A DNA stretch of 63,411 bases. Source: Clostridia bacterium (GTDB lineage Bacteria; Bacillota; Clostridia; Oscillospirales; Acutalibacteraceae). The notes under the pieces are model-generated. The model was not told the DNA's origin. It saw nothing but the letters and a program-made list of their open reading frames with translations, and made no database searches. Below, piece after piece: positions 1 through 7,594 of this stretch. Position 1 is the stretch's first letter. Each line of letters opens with the position of its first letter. The translations under genes were made by a program, and so were the position numbers. Where the stretch lies: positions 1 to 63,411 of the forward strand of contig JAFSGH010000075.1 in the NCBI GenBank assembly GCA_017440965.1, in the 5' to 3' direction.

Positions 1-157
1 ATGATATATAATATTGACAACACGATGACAACAAAAATCTTGACAGTCCGTATTTTACGGATAATCTGAGCACTCCCGATAATATGAGTAAAAATACCCA
101 TACAAAATTGTTTAAGTTACGGTTTTCGGGAGCGAGTGGGAATAATTCCAATAATCC
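1..157. other. Window edge, no recognised gene
   Basis: No convincing gene is visible here. The minus strand has an open frame running off the window edge, but it has no ATG or ribosome site and does not resemble the missing part of the neighbouring YeiH-family fragment. The stretch ends at the hairpin at 158-186, which would end a plus-strand transcript entering from outside the window. Confidence 0.3.
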
Positions 158-194
158 CCGGAAGCCTTATTTTTCAAGGCTTCCGGACTTTTTT
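158..194 (+). terminator. Intrinsic terminator of an upstream plus-strand unit
   Basis: Perfect 11-bp stem CCGGAAGCCTT (158-168) / AAGGCTTCCGG (176-186) with a 7-nt loop, followed by AC and a T run. It directly abuts the palindromic repeat at 191-243. Confidence 0.7.
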
Positions 195-574
195 ATTATA
201 TAGGAAATTGCTCGCAATGTGAGCAATTTCCTATATAATAAAAAGCCTCCGCCGAAGCACACAAGAAAAGTAAATATCATAACAAAAAATGTCATTTTGC
301 CGACAGACATAATAGTATTTATTGATAAAGAAGCTCCCAAAAGAATAATTGCGGCCTTAAGTATCTTTTTTGATGTAAATTTAAGTGAAGGCTTTATCCA
401 GGCGGGATGAAAAAAGCTGTTAACAGCAGTTCCCATAAATAAAGCAATTATCGATGCCCCTAAAAGCTCTCCCGGGATAAGCTTTTCTAAAAGAATCGCA
501 AGCGCCGCAACGGCAAAGCAGATCAATACTCCAAAAATAAATACTGCTTGCTTTTTAATCTTAGTTTTCATCAT
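167..574 (-). pseudogene. Truncated YeiH/UPF0324-family putative sulfate exporter
   Basis: The first ~113 residues look like the N-terminus of the YeiH/UPF0324 (Cons_hypoth698) membrane family: several hydrophobic segments, a GASIIALFMGTAVNS stretch and an AAIILLGASLSI helix. Family members are usually well over 300 residues, while this frame is 135 codons. Its last ~22 residues (from YRKLLTLRAIS onward) are encoded by the palindromic repeat at 191-243 and the adjoining terminator, so the repeat has replaced or cut off the rest of the gene. The start at 574 is an ATG-ATG pair behind AGAGAG. It is probably non-functional. The family is annotated as putative sulfate exporters, which is weak functional evidence. 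Confidence 0.7.
191..243. repeat. Type A palindromic repeat, complete copy
   Basis: Two perfect 23-bp inverted arms (191-213 and 221-243, outer end TTTTATTATATAGG) separated by the 7-nt GCAATGT. This is the most complete copy of a family also seen at 10176, 23752-23871 (three tandem copies), 29416 and, as a half copy, 38427. It lies inside the YeiH-family gene and supplies its aberrant C-terminus. The perfect dyad could form a long hairpin in RNA. No transposase is nearby. Confidence 0.85.
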
Positions 575-669
575 AAGTCTCTCTGAGCTGTAATTTAGAT
601 TATTGTCTTTATTTTATCACAAATATCTGTTAAAATAAAGGCTATAAACATAAAAAAAGGGATGAGCGT

Positions 670-2808
670 ATGCAGATTTCAGAGAATAACAACAGTATAG
701 TTTTCAGTAATGATTCTTTTTATTTCGCTGCAGGCAAAAACGGCAAGGCACTGAGCCTTAGGATAAATAACGGAGAGGAATTACTTGCAGACAGCAATAC
801 TTCCCTTTTCACTCTGACACAGGACCGTTTTTTTAATAATGAGCTGAAGCTTATGCATCCTTCAAAAAGAATGACAATCCAGTCTGACGGATTAAGGCTT
901 GAAAACGGCCGTCTTATTGCTTCATTCTCCCCTGTCCCTTATGAAGCTGTTATTAGAATTGAAGACAGAAACAGTTATATTCTTTTTACTCTTGAGGATT
1001 TCATTATCCCCGACAGTGCCTATCCCGGACTTTCCCTTGCAAAGCCTCCTGCGGTAAGTCTTCGTTTTCTTCAGCTGAATATCCGTGAAATGAAATATTT
1101 CGGAGAATGGCTGAATGTATGTCACGATGAAAATAATGCTGTTTGCATAGCAGGAACCGAACCCACCGTTTTCATTGATAACGAAAAGCATAAAAACGGA
1201 CACATTCTGTATGCGGAAGCTGTAAAGGGCTTCTCATTCAAAGGCGCCTCTGCCGCTCTTTTTCTGTGCAAAAAATCGGATTTTCCCTGCAATATGGCGG
1301 AATTCGAAAGGGATTTTTCCTTGCCTGACGGAGTCAACAGCAGAAAAAATGATAAAATCAACGCTTCGGTCTATTGGGTACACGATGCAGTTCCCGAGAA
1401 TATCGATAAGCACCTTGATTATGCAGTTCAGGGCGGCTTTTCTATGATGCTTATGTACTACACCTGCTTTTTCAAGGAGGAGGGCGGATATTATTACTGC
1501 GGAAATTATGAGCTTCGTGACGAATACGAAAACGGCTTTGATGATATCATAAAAATGCTCGATAAAATAAAATCCCGCGGTATTACTCCCGGTTTTCATT
1601 TTCTTCATTCACACATAGGACTTAAAAGCAAATATTTTACTCCTGAAGCAGACTACAGAGTAATGCACCGTCAGATTCTGTCGCTCAGCGAAGATATCAA
1701 CGAAAATTCAACAGAGCTTTTTGTTGACAATTATCCTCTTGAAGCAGAGCTTCCCGAAAATTGCAGAATACTTCGCTTCGGCACGGAGCTTATGCACTAT
1801 GAAAGCTGCACTGATACTCCTCCTTATTGTTATAAAGGTCTCATTCGCGGATATAACGGAACTTTGCCGCAAAAGCATAAAAGAGGAAGCTTCGGCGGTG
1901 TTATTTATATAAGCGAATACGGAGGCTCAAGCGGTTACTGTGATCAGAACTCCTCTCTGCAGGATGAAATAGCGGAAAAAATTGCAAGGGTATATGATCT
2001 TGGCTTCAGCTTCATATATATGGACGGCTCAGAAGGAGTAAACGCACCATATGAATATCAGATCCCAGCAGCACAGTACAGAGTTTACAAAAAGCTTAAT
2101 GTCAAGCCGCTTTTCTGCGAAGCGGCGGCAAAGGGACATTTTTCCTGGCATATGCTCAGCGGTGGAAATGCCTTTGATGTATTCCCGACAGATTCATTCA
2201 AAGCGATGCTGGATAAATATCCCATGAGAGAAGCTCCTGTTTTGCAGATGGATTTCACTCGCCCTGATTTCGGATGGTGGGCATTTTTTGATGATTCCCG
2301 TCCGGATGTTTTTGAATACGGAGCATCTCATGCCGCAGGCTTTGACTGTCCGTTTACCATTCAGAGCCACCTCTCAAGTCTTGATGATAATGCCCGTACA
2401 AGGGACAATCTCGAGGTATTAAGACGCTGGGAATATGCAAGGAAGCATAAGCTTCTGACAAATGAACAAAAGCTTATACTAAGAGAGGCGGGGCGGGAGT
2501 TTATACTGCTTAAAAATTATGAATTGGTTGAATGCTTTTATATTGAAACCGCAGTAAAGGATATAACAGTGGGAATATTTCACAAAGACAAAAAGACCTT
2601 TGCCGTTCTCTGTCATAATTTTTCAACGGTAAGGCTGTTTATTCCGTCAGAAAGCTTTATTCTGCGCGATGAAGCCGACGGAAATATTCTTAAAACTGAA
2701 GCCGTCACCGACGGCACTGTTATAGAGGTCGGAGACAGATGTTATATGGAAACAGAAATGACTGATGAAGCACTGAAGGAATTATTTAAGCACATCAGAA
2801 AGATATAA
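670..2808 (+). CDS. Large glycosidase-like protein of unrecognised family
   Basis: A 712-residue protein with no signal peptide, so probably cytoplasmic. The N-terminal ~230 residues look beta-rich. The middle (about 235-600) has the alternating strand/helix pattern and aromatic, acidic motifs of a TIM-barrel glycoside hydrolase, for example ASVYWVHDAVPEN, ITPGFHFLHSHIG, a strand ending FIYMDGSEG (M451-G456), QMDFTRPDFGWW and IQSHLSSLD. D452 and E455 are candidate catalytic acids. The C-terminal ~80 residues look like a small beta domain. I do not recognise a specific GH family. Neighbouring glycosidases and esterases fit a role in intracellular oligosaccharide trimming. The ATG follows AAAGGGATGAGCGT. 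Confidence 0.55.
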   Translation: MQISENNNSIVFSNDSFYFAAGKNGKALSLRINNGEELLADSNTSLFTLTQDRFFNNELKLMHPSKRMTIQSDGLRLENGRLIASFSPVPYEAVIRIEDRNSYILFTLEDFIIPDSAYPGLSLAKPPAVSLRFLQLNIREMKYFGEWLNVCHDENNAVCIAGTEPTVFIDNEKHKNGHILYAEAVKGFSFKGASAALFLCKKSDFPCNMAEFERDFSLPDGVNSRKNDKINASVYWVHDAVPENIDKHLDYAVQGGFSMMLMYYTCFFKEEGGYYYCGNYELRDEYENGFDDIIKMLDKIKSRGITPGFHFLHSHIGLKSKYFTPEADYRVMHRQILSLSEDINENSTELFVDNYPLEAELPENCRILRFGTELMHYESCTDTPPYCYKGLIRGYNGTLPQKHKRGSFGGVIYISEYGGSSGYCDQNSSLQDEIAEKIARVYDLGFSFIYMDGSEGVNAPYEYQIPAAQYRVYKKLNVKPLFCEAAAKGHFSWHMLSGGNAFDVFPTDSFKAMLDKYPMREAPVLQMDFTRPDFGWWAFFDDSRPDVFEYGASHAAGFDCPFTIQSHLSSLDDNARTRDNLEVLRRWEYARKHKLLTNEQKLILREAGREFILLKNYELVECFYIETAVKDITVGIFHKDKKTFAVLCHNFSTVRLFIPSESFILRDEADGNILKTEAVTDGTVIEVGDRCYMETEMTDEALKELFKHIRKI

Positions 2809-2842
2809 GTCCGACAAATCCTTTTGTTGATACAAAAAAAAT

Positions 2843-2870
2843 TACGGAGCTGTACAGATACAGCTCCGTA
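2843..2870 (-). terminator. Terminator of the sigma/anti-sigma operon
   Basis: 12-bp perfect stem TACGGAGCTGTA / TACAGCTCCGTA with loop CAGA. Read on the minus strand it is followed by a run of eight T. It lies 3 nt past the stop of the anti-sigma gene. Confidence 0.8.
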
Positions 2871-2873
2871 GCT

Positions 2874-4190
2874 TTATTCGTTTTCATTATACCGTCCGCT
2901 GCAGGAAATAAGCTTGCCGTTTTCAAATTCAAGCTCCAGATGATCTGAATATCCTTCGGGATAGCTTTCATTCTCCTTTATATTAATTCTCACTAATGCG
3001 GTGGTATAACGGGTACCGTTATCTTCACTGAAGGTAATTGAACGCGGGAAAAGCGAGGACAAACACAGCTCGTTTAATACATAGCTTTCGTCATCACCGT
3101 AATTAAAATACTCTCCGGCAGATATTTTTTTGATCTTGTCAGGCTTTGCTGTCGGATTGATACAGCAGTATGCAAGCTGAAGATTAACGCTTCGGATATA
3201 TTCATCATTGATCTCACCGAAGGTCACATATGCAGTCAGATTGTCACTGCGGTCTTTTTTATAAACATTATTCTCCTTGAACTGTCTGTAGCCGTATTTT
3301 TTGAGTATTTCCTTCAGCTCTTCGTCTGTTTTATCAAGAGGATTTGACCTGATAAAATCATCGTCAAGCTTATATATTTCATTTTTTGTAAGCTCATTAC
3401 CTAAATAATCATTTAAAAAATAACCGTTTTTATAGCTGACAGCAGTTGATGCGACCGATATAGCAACCGCAAATACAATAAACACCGACAGCAAGACCTT
3501 AAGAGCTTTTGCAGACAAAGGCCTGACTGTTTTTTTCTTTTTTACTACTATAATTGCAATTACCGACATCGCAATACTCAGCGGTATCATTAACGCTCCT
3601 ATGTTGAACCAAACATTATAAAAGGCATCAGAATCAAAAAGCTCGCCGATATACTGAGGAAGAGTGAAAAAGCCGAGAACGATCGCATTGGCAAAAGGAA
3701 CGGCATCACCCATACTTACGGAAAAGATAAAGGAAAGAGCGATAAGAACCGTATTCCAACAGATAAGAAATATTGCAGATTTAAGCTTTTTTCGCGTAAA
3801 GCTTAAGTACAAAAGCCAAAAATTAACTGCGTAATATACGGCACTAAGAATTCCGTTAAGAAAATGTACCGCACCTTCAGGAATTCCGAAAACAGAAAGA
3901 AATTCATAACCGCCGAGACTCATAATAAAAAATGCTGCAAAAAATAAAGCGGTAAACAGTATCCTCACTGTGGATTTTTTTATCCTTTTATTAATAAGCT
4001 TATCTATCTGCTCCGAGAAGGAAAAATCCTCTTCGGCGGTATTTAACACAGGGATGGGCTCTGATGCTATCTTATCGTCAAAATACTCCATAATTACGGA
4101 GAATTTTTCGATATCCTCTTCTATTTTTTCCGCTTCCTCCGGGGAAAGACTTCCCTTTTTGTATGCTTCAAATTTTTCTCTGTAATTCAT
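2874..4190 (-). CDS. Membrane anti-sigma factor-like protein
   Basis: A 438-residue protein whose N-terminal ~50 residues (MNYREKFEAYKKGSLSPEEA and on) are helical and acidic, as in the sigma-binding ends of anti-sigma factors. Multiple hydrophobic segments follow between about residues 70 and 260, then an extracytoplasmic-type C-terminal domain of ~180 residues. No HxxxCxxC zinc motif is seen. Its start overlaps the stop of the ECF sigma gene by 4 nt, so the two are translationally coupled. The role as partner of that sigma factor is inferred from coupling and N-terminal character; the C-terminal domain may sense an envelope signal but is not recognised. Confidence 0.6.
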   Translation of the reverse strand: MNYREKFEAYKKGSLSPEEAEKIEEDIEKFSVIMEYFDDKIASEPIPVLNTAEEDFSFSEQIDKLINKRIKKSTVRILFTALFFAAFFIMSLGGYEFLSVFGIPEGAVHFLNGILSAVYYAVNFWLLYLSFTRKKLKSAIFLICWNTVLIALSFIFSVSMGDAVPFANAIVLGFFTLPQYIGELFDSDAFYNVWFNIGALMIPLSIAMSVIAIIVVKKKKTVRPLSAKALKVLLSVFIVFAVAISVASTAVSYKNGYFLNDYLGNELTKNEIYKLDDDFIRSNPLDKTDEELKEILKKYGYRQFKENNVYKKDRSDNLTAYVTFGEINDEYIRSVNLQLAYCCINPTAKPDKIKKISAGEYFNYGDDESYVLNELCLSSLFPRSITFSEDNGTRYTTALVRINIKENESYPEGYSDHLELEFENGKLISCSGRYNENE

Positions 4191-4672
4191 AATTGTTCCT
4201 CCTTTATCAACTTTTTGAGTTTCTCTCTTGCCCGTCCGGCAATTACTCTGACGGCAGAATAAGAAAGTCCTGTTATCGCTGCAATTTCATACTGTCTGAA
4301 GCCTGAAAAGTAATGCAGTGTAATTACTCTTCTCTCATTTTCGTTAAGCTTTTGTATTGCGCGGTACAGAGCCTGGTATTCATCTGTCGCGAGAAGCTTA
4401 TCCGTAGATGAAAAATCAATAAGCTCCTTTTGCTTTTCCATATCGCAGTAGCGTTTTTTCTCTCTGAAATGATCGTATGTAAGATTAGAGGCTACCTTAT
4501 AAAGCCATGGCAGCGGAGAAGCACAGCCTTCGGGTAATGAAACAATTGCCTTTACAAAGGTCTCCTGCATCAGATCCTCTGCCGCATATTTATCATGACA
4601 TATTGAAAAAATATACAAATAGATTCTTTTATTATGCTCCTTATAGAGCTTTTCTATTTCATTTTCCACCAT
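4187..4672 (-). CDS. ECF-type RNA polymerase sigma factor
   Basis: A 161-residue sigma-70-family protein of the usual ECF length. The region 2 core is YAAEDLMQETFVKA with downstream PWLYKVASNLTYDHFREKKR. Region 4 has LNENERRVITLHYFSGFRQYE and the helix-turn-helix IAAITGLSYSAVRVIAGRAR. It directs polymerase to a dedicated regulon and is presumably held by the membrane protein encoded just downstream. AAGGAGGTGAG before the ATG is a strong ribosome site. Targets cannot be read from the window. Confidence 0.9.
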   Translation of the reverse strand: MVENEIEKLYKEHNKRIYLYIFSICHDKYAAEDLMQETFVKAIVSLPEGCASPLPWLYKVASNLTYDHFREKKRYCDMEKQKELIDFSSTDKLLATDEYQALYRAIQKLNENERRVITLHYFSGFRQYEIAAITGLSYSAVRVIAGRAREKLKKLIKEEQL

Positions 4673-4690
4673 AGCCTCACCTCCTTACAT

Positions 4691-4996
4691 ATGAATAACG
4701 CACAAACAGGACAAATTGTTACATATAATACTATTTTTTCTTACCGCGGAAAATATGTAGGTCTTCTTATGATGGGAGCAGTCAAAAGCATTGATTGGGA
4801 CAATTTCAAGGTCTCCGTGCCTGCGTTTCTTACCCTTGCCGTAATGCCCTTTACATATAACATATCCTACAAAATTGCATACGTTCTGATATCTTACATT
4901 ATTATCAGTGTTTTCTGCGGAGATATCAAAAAAATAAAAGTAAGTTCCCGGATAATTGCCTTCTTGTTCATTGCAATGCTCGTGCTTACACATTAA
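4691..4996 (+). pseudogene. 3' remnant of an NCS2-family purine permease
   Basis: The translation from about 4745 on (GLLMMGAVKSIDWDNF, then VPAFLTLAVMPFTYNIS and an AYVLISYIIIS helix) matches the conserved C-terminal end of NCS2/AzgA-like guanine/xanthine permeases, where SIDWDD, PAFLTI.MPFTYSI and ISY are typical. Only the last ~85 of the usual ~430 or more residues remain. The segment before it is not permease-like, and there is no promoter or ribosome site. It starts right beside the sigma gene on the opposite strand, so the rest was probably lost in a rearrangement. Confidence 0.75.
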
Positions 4997-5010
4997 AATG
5001 AATTACAGAC

Positions 5011-5038
5011 AGCCCTGACCGATTTTTGTGTCAGGGCT
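5011..5038. terminator. Bidirectional hairpin between converging ends
   Basis: Stem AGCCCTGA / TCAGGGCT with a 12-nt loop, 14 nt after the permease remnant and 12 nt past the minus-strand esterase stop. The flanking T runs are weak. Confidence 0.55.
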
Positions 5039-5050
5039 GAAATTTTAGTA

Positions 5051-6232
5051 TTATTCAAACAGCTGTAACGGGAAATTATCGGCAACTGCCGAACCGCCCT
5101 TTTCGTTAAGGTGCAGCTTGTCATTTCCGAGATACTCTTTTCTTGTGCAATTAGTTTTATCAGGATCCTGCAGAACTTCCGCCTGATCATACACAGCATA
5201 GAATAAATCTGCATTTTCTTTCAGTTTTTCATTGTATTTTTGCGCCAGTTGCTCTTTTTCGGGTCTTGAATCTATACAATCACCGAACTTCACAGTGTTG
5301 ATTATCACAGCCTTTTTGCCGCTTTTAATTACTGCATCCTGCATTTTAAGCACGGCATCAAATACGGCATCGACATCAGGCTTCTCATTTTTCGGTGCGG
5401 CTATCGTTCCGTACTGCAAAAAATCGTTAGTGCCCAATGCAAGAATAACAATACTGCAGTCAGGATAATCAAGAGCATCCTTTTGCAGTCTTCTGATTCC
5501 GCTGAAGCCGAAAAGCCCCTTGCAGGGAAAACGGGGGCTGAAATCACGAAGTACTCTGTTTCCCATAATAGATTTGTTAATAATCGTATATCTGCCGGGA
5601 TATTCGCTCCTTATCCGCTCCTCAAGTCTGTTGGTCCAGAAGCCCTGCTGACTGAGAGAATCCCCCAGAACGATTACGGAAGACGCATCAGTATCATTCA
5701 GCACCTGAACAGATTGGATAAGAGGCAACGGCTTATGCAGATATAGATTCAGCACCTGTCCTGCAATTTCAATTACCTTGTCTCTTTTTCTTCTCTCATT
5801 GCTGAGCCTTATTGTTTTTGTGTGCTCGCCTGAAGCAGTTATAAGAGAAATATTATTAAGAAGATTTCCGCTTCGAAGATCGCCTTTTTTCACAAAAATG
5901 CTTACGGCAAAGTATTCCCCCACCGAAACAGAAAGCTTTGCGGCATCGGTCAATATGACCTCTCCGCTTTTAATAATGAAGGATTGAGCCGATCTGACTG
6001 TGAGCGTTTCAGCTTCAGACAGCAGTGTTCCGTCCTTATCACATAAGGCCGCCGTAATACCGCCTATCTCAACAAAGTTTCTTGCAAACTCATTTGAAAG
6101 CTCCAGCCTGATGCCATGACCTGAAATTGCTGAATTTATGACAAATCTGAAGGTCTTTTCACACGACGGATAATAAAAATGAGACAAATTCGAATGTGCC
6201 TGTCCCCAGACCTGTACCCATTTATTTTCCAT
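5051..6232 (-). CDS. SGNH/GDSL-family esterase with N-terminal beta domain
   Basis: A 393-residue protein. An N-terminal beta-rich domain (~1-165) precedes an SGNH hydrolase domain: block I IVLGDSLSQQG (catalytic Ser), the Gly of block II in NKSIMGNRV, block III ALGTNDF (Asn), and the C-terminal Asp/His pair in NDKLHLNEKG. The family removes acyl groups, often acetyl groups from polysaccharides. No signal peptide is seen. The frame stays open to 6274, but AGGGGG lies 6 nt before the ATG at 6232, so the shorter start is chosen. Neighbouring glycosidases support a glycan-deacylation role. Confidence 0.8.
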   Translation of the reverse strand: MENKWVQVWGQAHSNLSHFYYPSCEKTFRFVINSAISGHGIRLELSNEFARNFVEIGGITAALCDKDGTLLSEAETLTVRSAQSFIIKSGEVILTDAAKLSVSVGEYFAVSIFVKKGDLRSGNLLNNISLITASGEHTKTIRLSNERRKRDKVIEIAGQVLNLYLHKPLPLIQSVQVLNDTDASSVIVLGDSLSQQGFWTNRLEERIRSEYPGRYTIINKSIMGNRVLRDFSPRFPCKGLFGFSGIRRLQKDALDYPDCSIVILALGTNDFLQYGTIAAPKNEKPDVDAVFDAVLKMQDAVIKSGKKAVIINTVKFGDCIDSRPEKEQLAQKYNEKLKENADLFYAVYDQAEVLQDPDKTNCTRKEYLGNDKLHLNEKGGSAVADNFPLQLFE

Positions 6233-6308
6233 AATATCCCCCTGAAATAACAATTTCTGAATCAAGTTTATCATACACGCAGAAAAAAGACAACAAAAAA
6301 AAGAAAAT

Positions 6309-6329
6309 GCCCTTCACACAAGGAAGGGC
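6309..6329 (-). terminator. Terminator after the secreted PPC-like protein
   Basis: 7-bp stem GCCCTTC / GAAGGGC with a 7-nt loop. On the minus strand it runs into a T-rich tract 20 nt beyond the stop codon. Confidence 0.65.
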
Positions 6330-6348
6330 AAAACATAAATAAGACTAA

Positions 6349-7506
6349 TTATCCGACATAAGGAACAGCTATCCCGTGATGGTGAGCCTCTCCGCAGAAG
6401 CAGTATTCGTTAATGCCGAAAATTGAATTAAAGAAATTGATTATACGCCATAAGGTGCTGATAAACCAGTTTGTGCTGTGGCATATATGAGGACAGTCCG
6501 CAAAATACTCTATCTCAGCACCGCACACATCACAGACATCGTCACCGTCTGCATCAAAATGATATAAAACAGGAGCAATTTCTTCGCATCCGAAAATAAT
6601 TTCATCGCATACGGGACAATAAAGTCCCTCATTATATCCGGCATTTATGCAATCGGGCTCGATAAATGGACGGTATTCGATCTCATGCACCTCACCGTTT
6701 TCTGCATTATGCATTTCTTCGGCAAGTGTAATTTTTATTGTTGCATTCTCATTATAATCGCTTACTGCGAAGTAATATTTCTCACCGACTTCAAACTGAT
6801 AATAAAGCACAAAATTATAATCTTCCCCATCATCAGCATAATTCAGCATCTGTCCGTAGGCATCATAAAGTGTAACACAGGGATCAAATTCTCCGCAGTC
6901 CGATCGAAGAGAATAAACACCGCTCTTTTCGGGAATGAATCTGAATATCGTCTCGCCCTCATCAACATATGAGGGAGAAAAGCTTACTGTTTCACCTGCA
7001 TTTATTTCTGAGCCGTCATAGCTTTCTCCGCAAAGGCAGGTATGAAAATAACTGTCCGTTACACTGTGGTCACATACATACTCACAAACTGTACATACAC
7101 CGTCAACAAACTTATGTGCACATCCGAGAGTAAGCTCTATCTCCTCAGCCTCTTCTGAGTAGTTTCCGACAAGAAAATAATAATCCTCACCTGCTTCAAA
7201 TTCATATACAAGATAAAAATCAAAATCAAGATAATCATCACTGTTTGCAAGAATTTCTCCAAAAGCACCACCCAAAAGAATACAATAAGGATCTGCATTT
7301 TCGGATGATGAGGCAAAGGCAAGAGTGCCGTCTTTTTCAGGAACAAACTTGATTACAACCGATCTGTCTTCTTCGGCAGGAAGAATAAGCTTTATTGTGC
7401 CTTCACCGCTCACAAGATAATCATAATCAGCTTCCTCGGCAAAGGCTGAAAAACAAAATGAAAAGATCAAGACAAAGCAAATAAAAAGTGAACAGATTTT
7501 TTTCAT
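6349..7506 (-). CDS. Secreted protein with two PPC-like domains and Cys/His segments
   Basis: 385 residues beginning with a clear signal peptide (KKICSLFICFVLIFSFCFSA-FA). Two similar beta domains follow (about 25-130 and 170-270), each with the IKFVPEKDG / FRFIPEKSG motif, a DPYC/DPCVTL strand and an EDYYFLVGNY / EKYYFAVSDY strand, as in bacterial pre-peptidase C-terminal (PPC) domains. Between and after them are CxxC/His segments (HKFVDGVCTVCEY; DDVCDVCGAEI; FCGEAHHHG) that look like small metal-binding or disulfide modules. A hydrophobic amphipathic segment near residue 350 may anchor the tail. No catalytic domain is seen; it is probably an envelope or adhesion protein. Confidence 0.6.
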   Translation of the reverse strand: MKKICSLFICFVLIFSFCFSAFAEEADYDYLVSGEGTIKLILPAEEDRSVVIKFVPEKDGTLAFASSSENADPYCILLGGAFGEILANSDDYLDFDFYLVYEFEAGEDYYFLVGNYSEEAEEIELTLGCAHKFVDGVCTVCEYVCDHSVTDSYFHTCLCGESYDGSEINAGETVSFSPSYVDEGETIFRFIPEKSGVYSLRSDCGEFDPCVTLYDAYGQMLNYADDGEDYNFVLYYQFEVGEKYYFAVSDYNENATIKITLAEEMHNAENGEVHEIEYRPFIEPDCINAGYNEGLYCPVCDEIIFGCEEIAPVLYHFDADGDDVCDVCGAEIEYFADCPHICHSTNWFISTLWRIINFFNSIFGINEYCFCGEAHHHGIAVPYVG

Positions 7507-7594
7507 ATAAACAGCTCCTTACTTAAAAGTATTAACAGATATGCTCTGTATAAATTAATTATAAACTACCAAATACAAGAAAAACAATATCTAT

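Noticed and set aside
1-157. Continuation of the YeiH-family gene or another gene on the minus strand
   Set aside because: The open frame has no start and does not resemble the missing part of the family.
4685-4993. Minus-strand 102-codon frame opposite the permease remnant
   Set aside because: It is antisense to the recognised permease end and has no family features or ribosome site.
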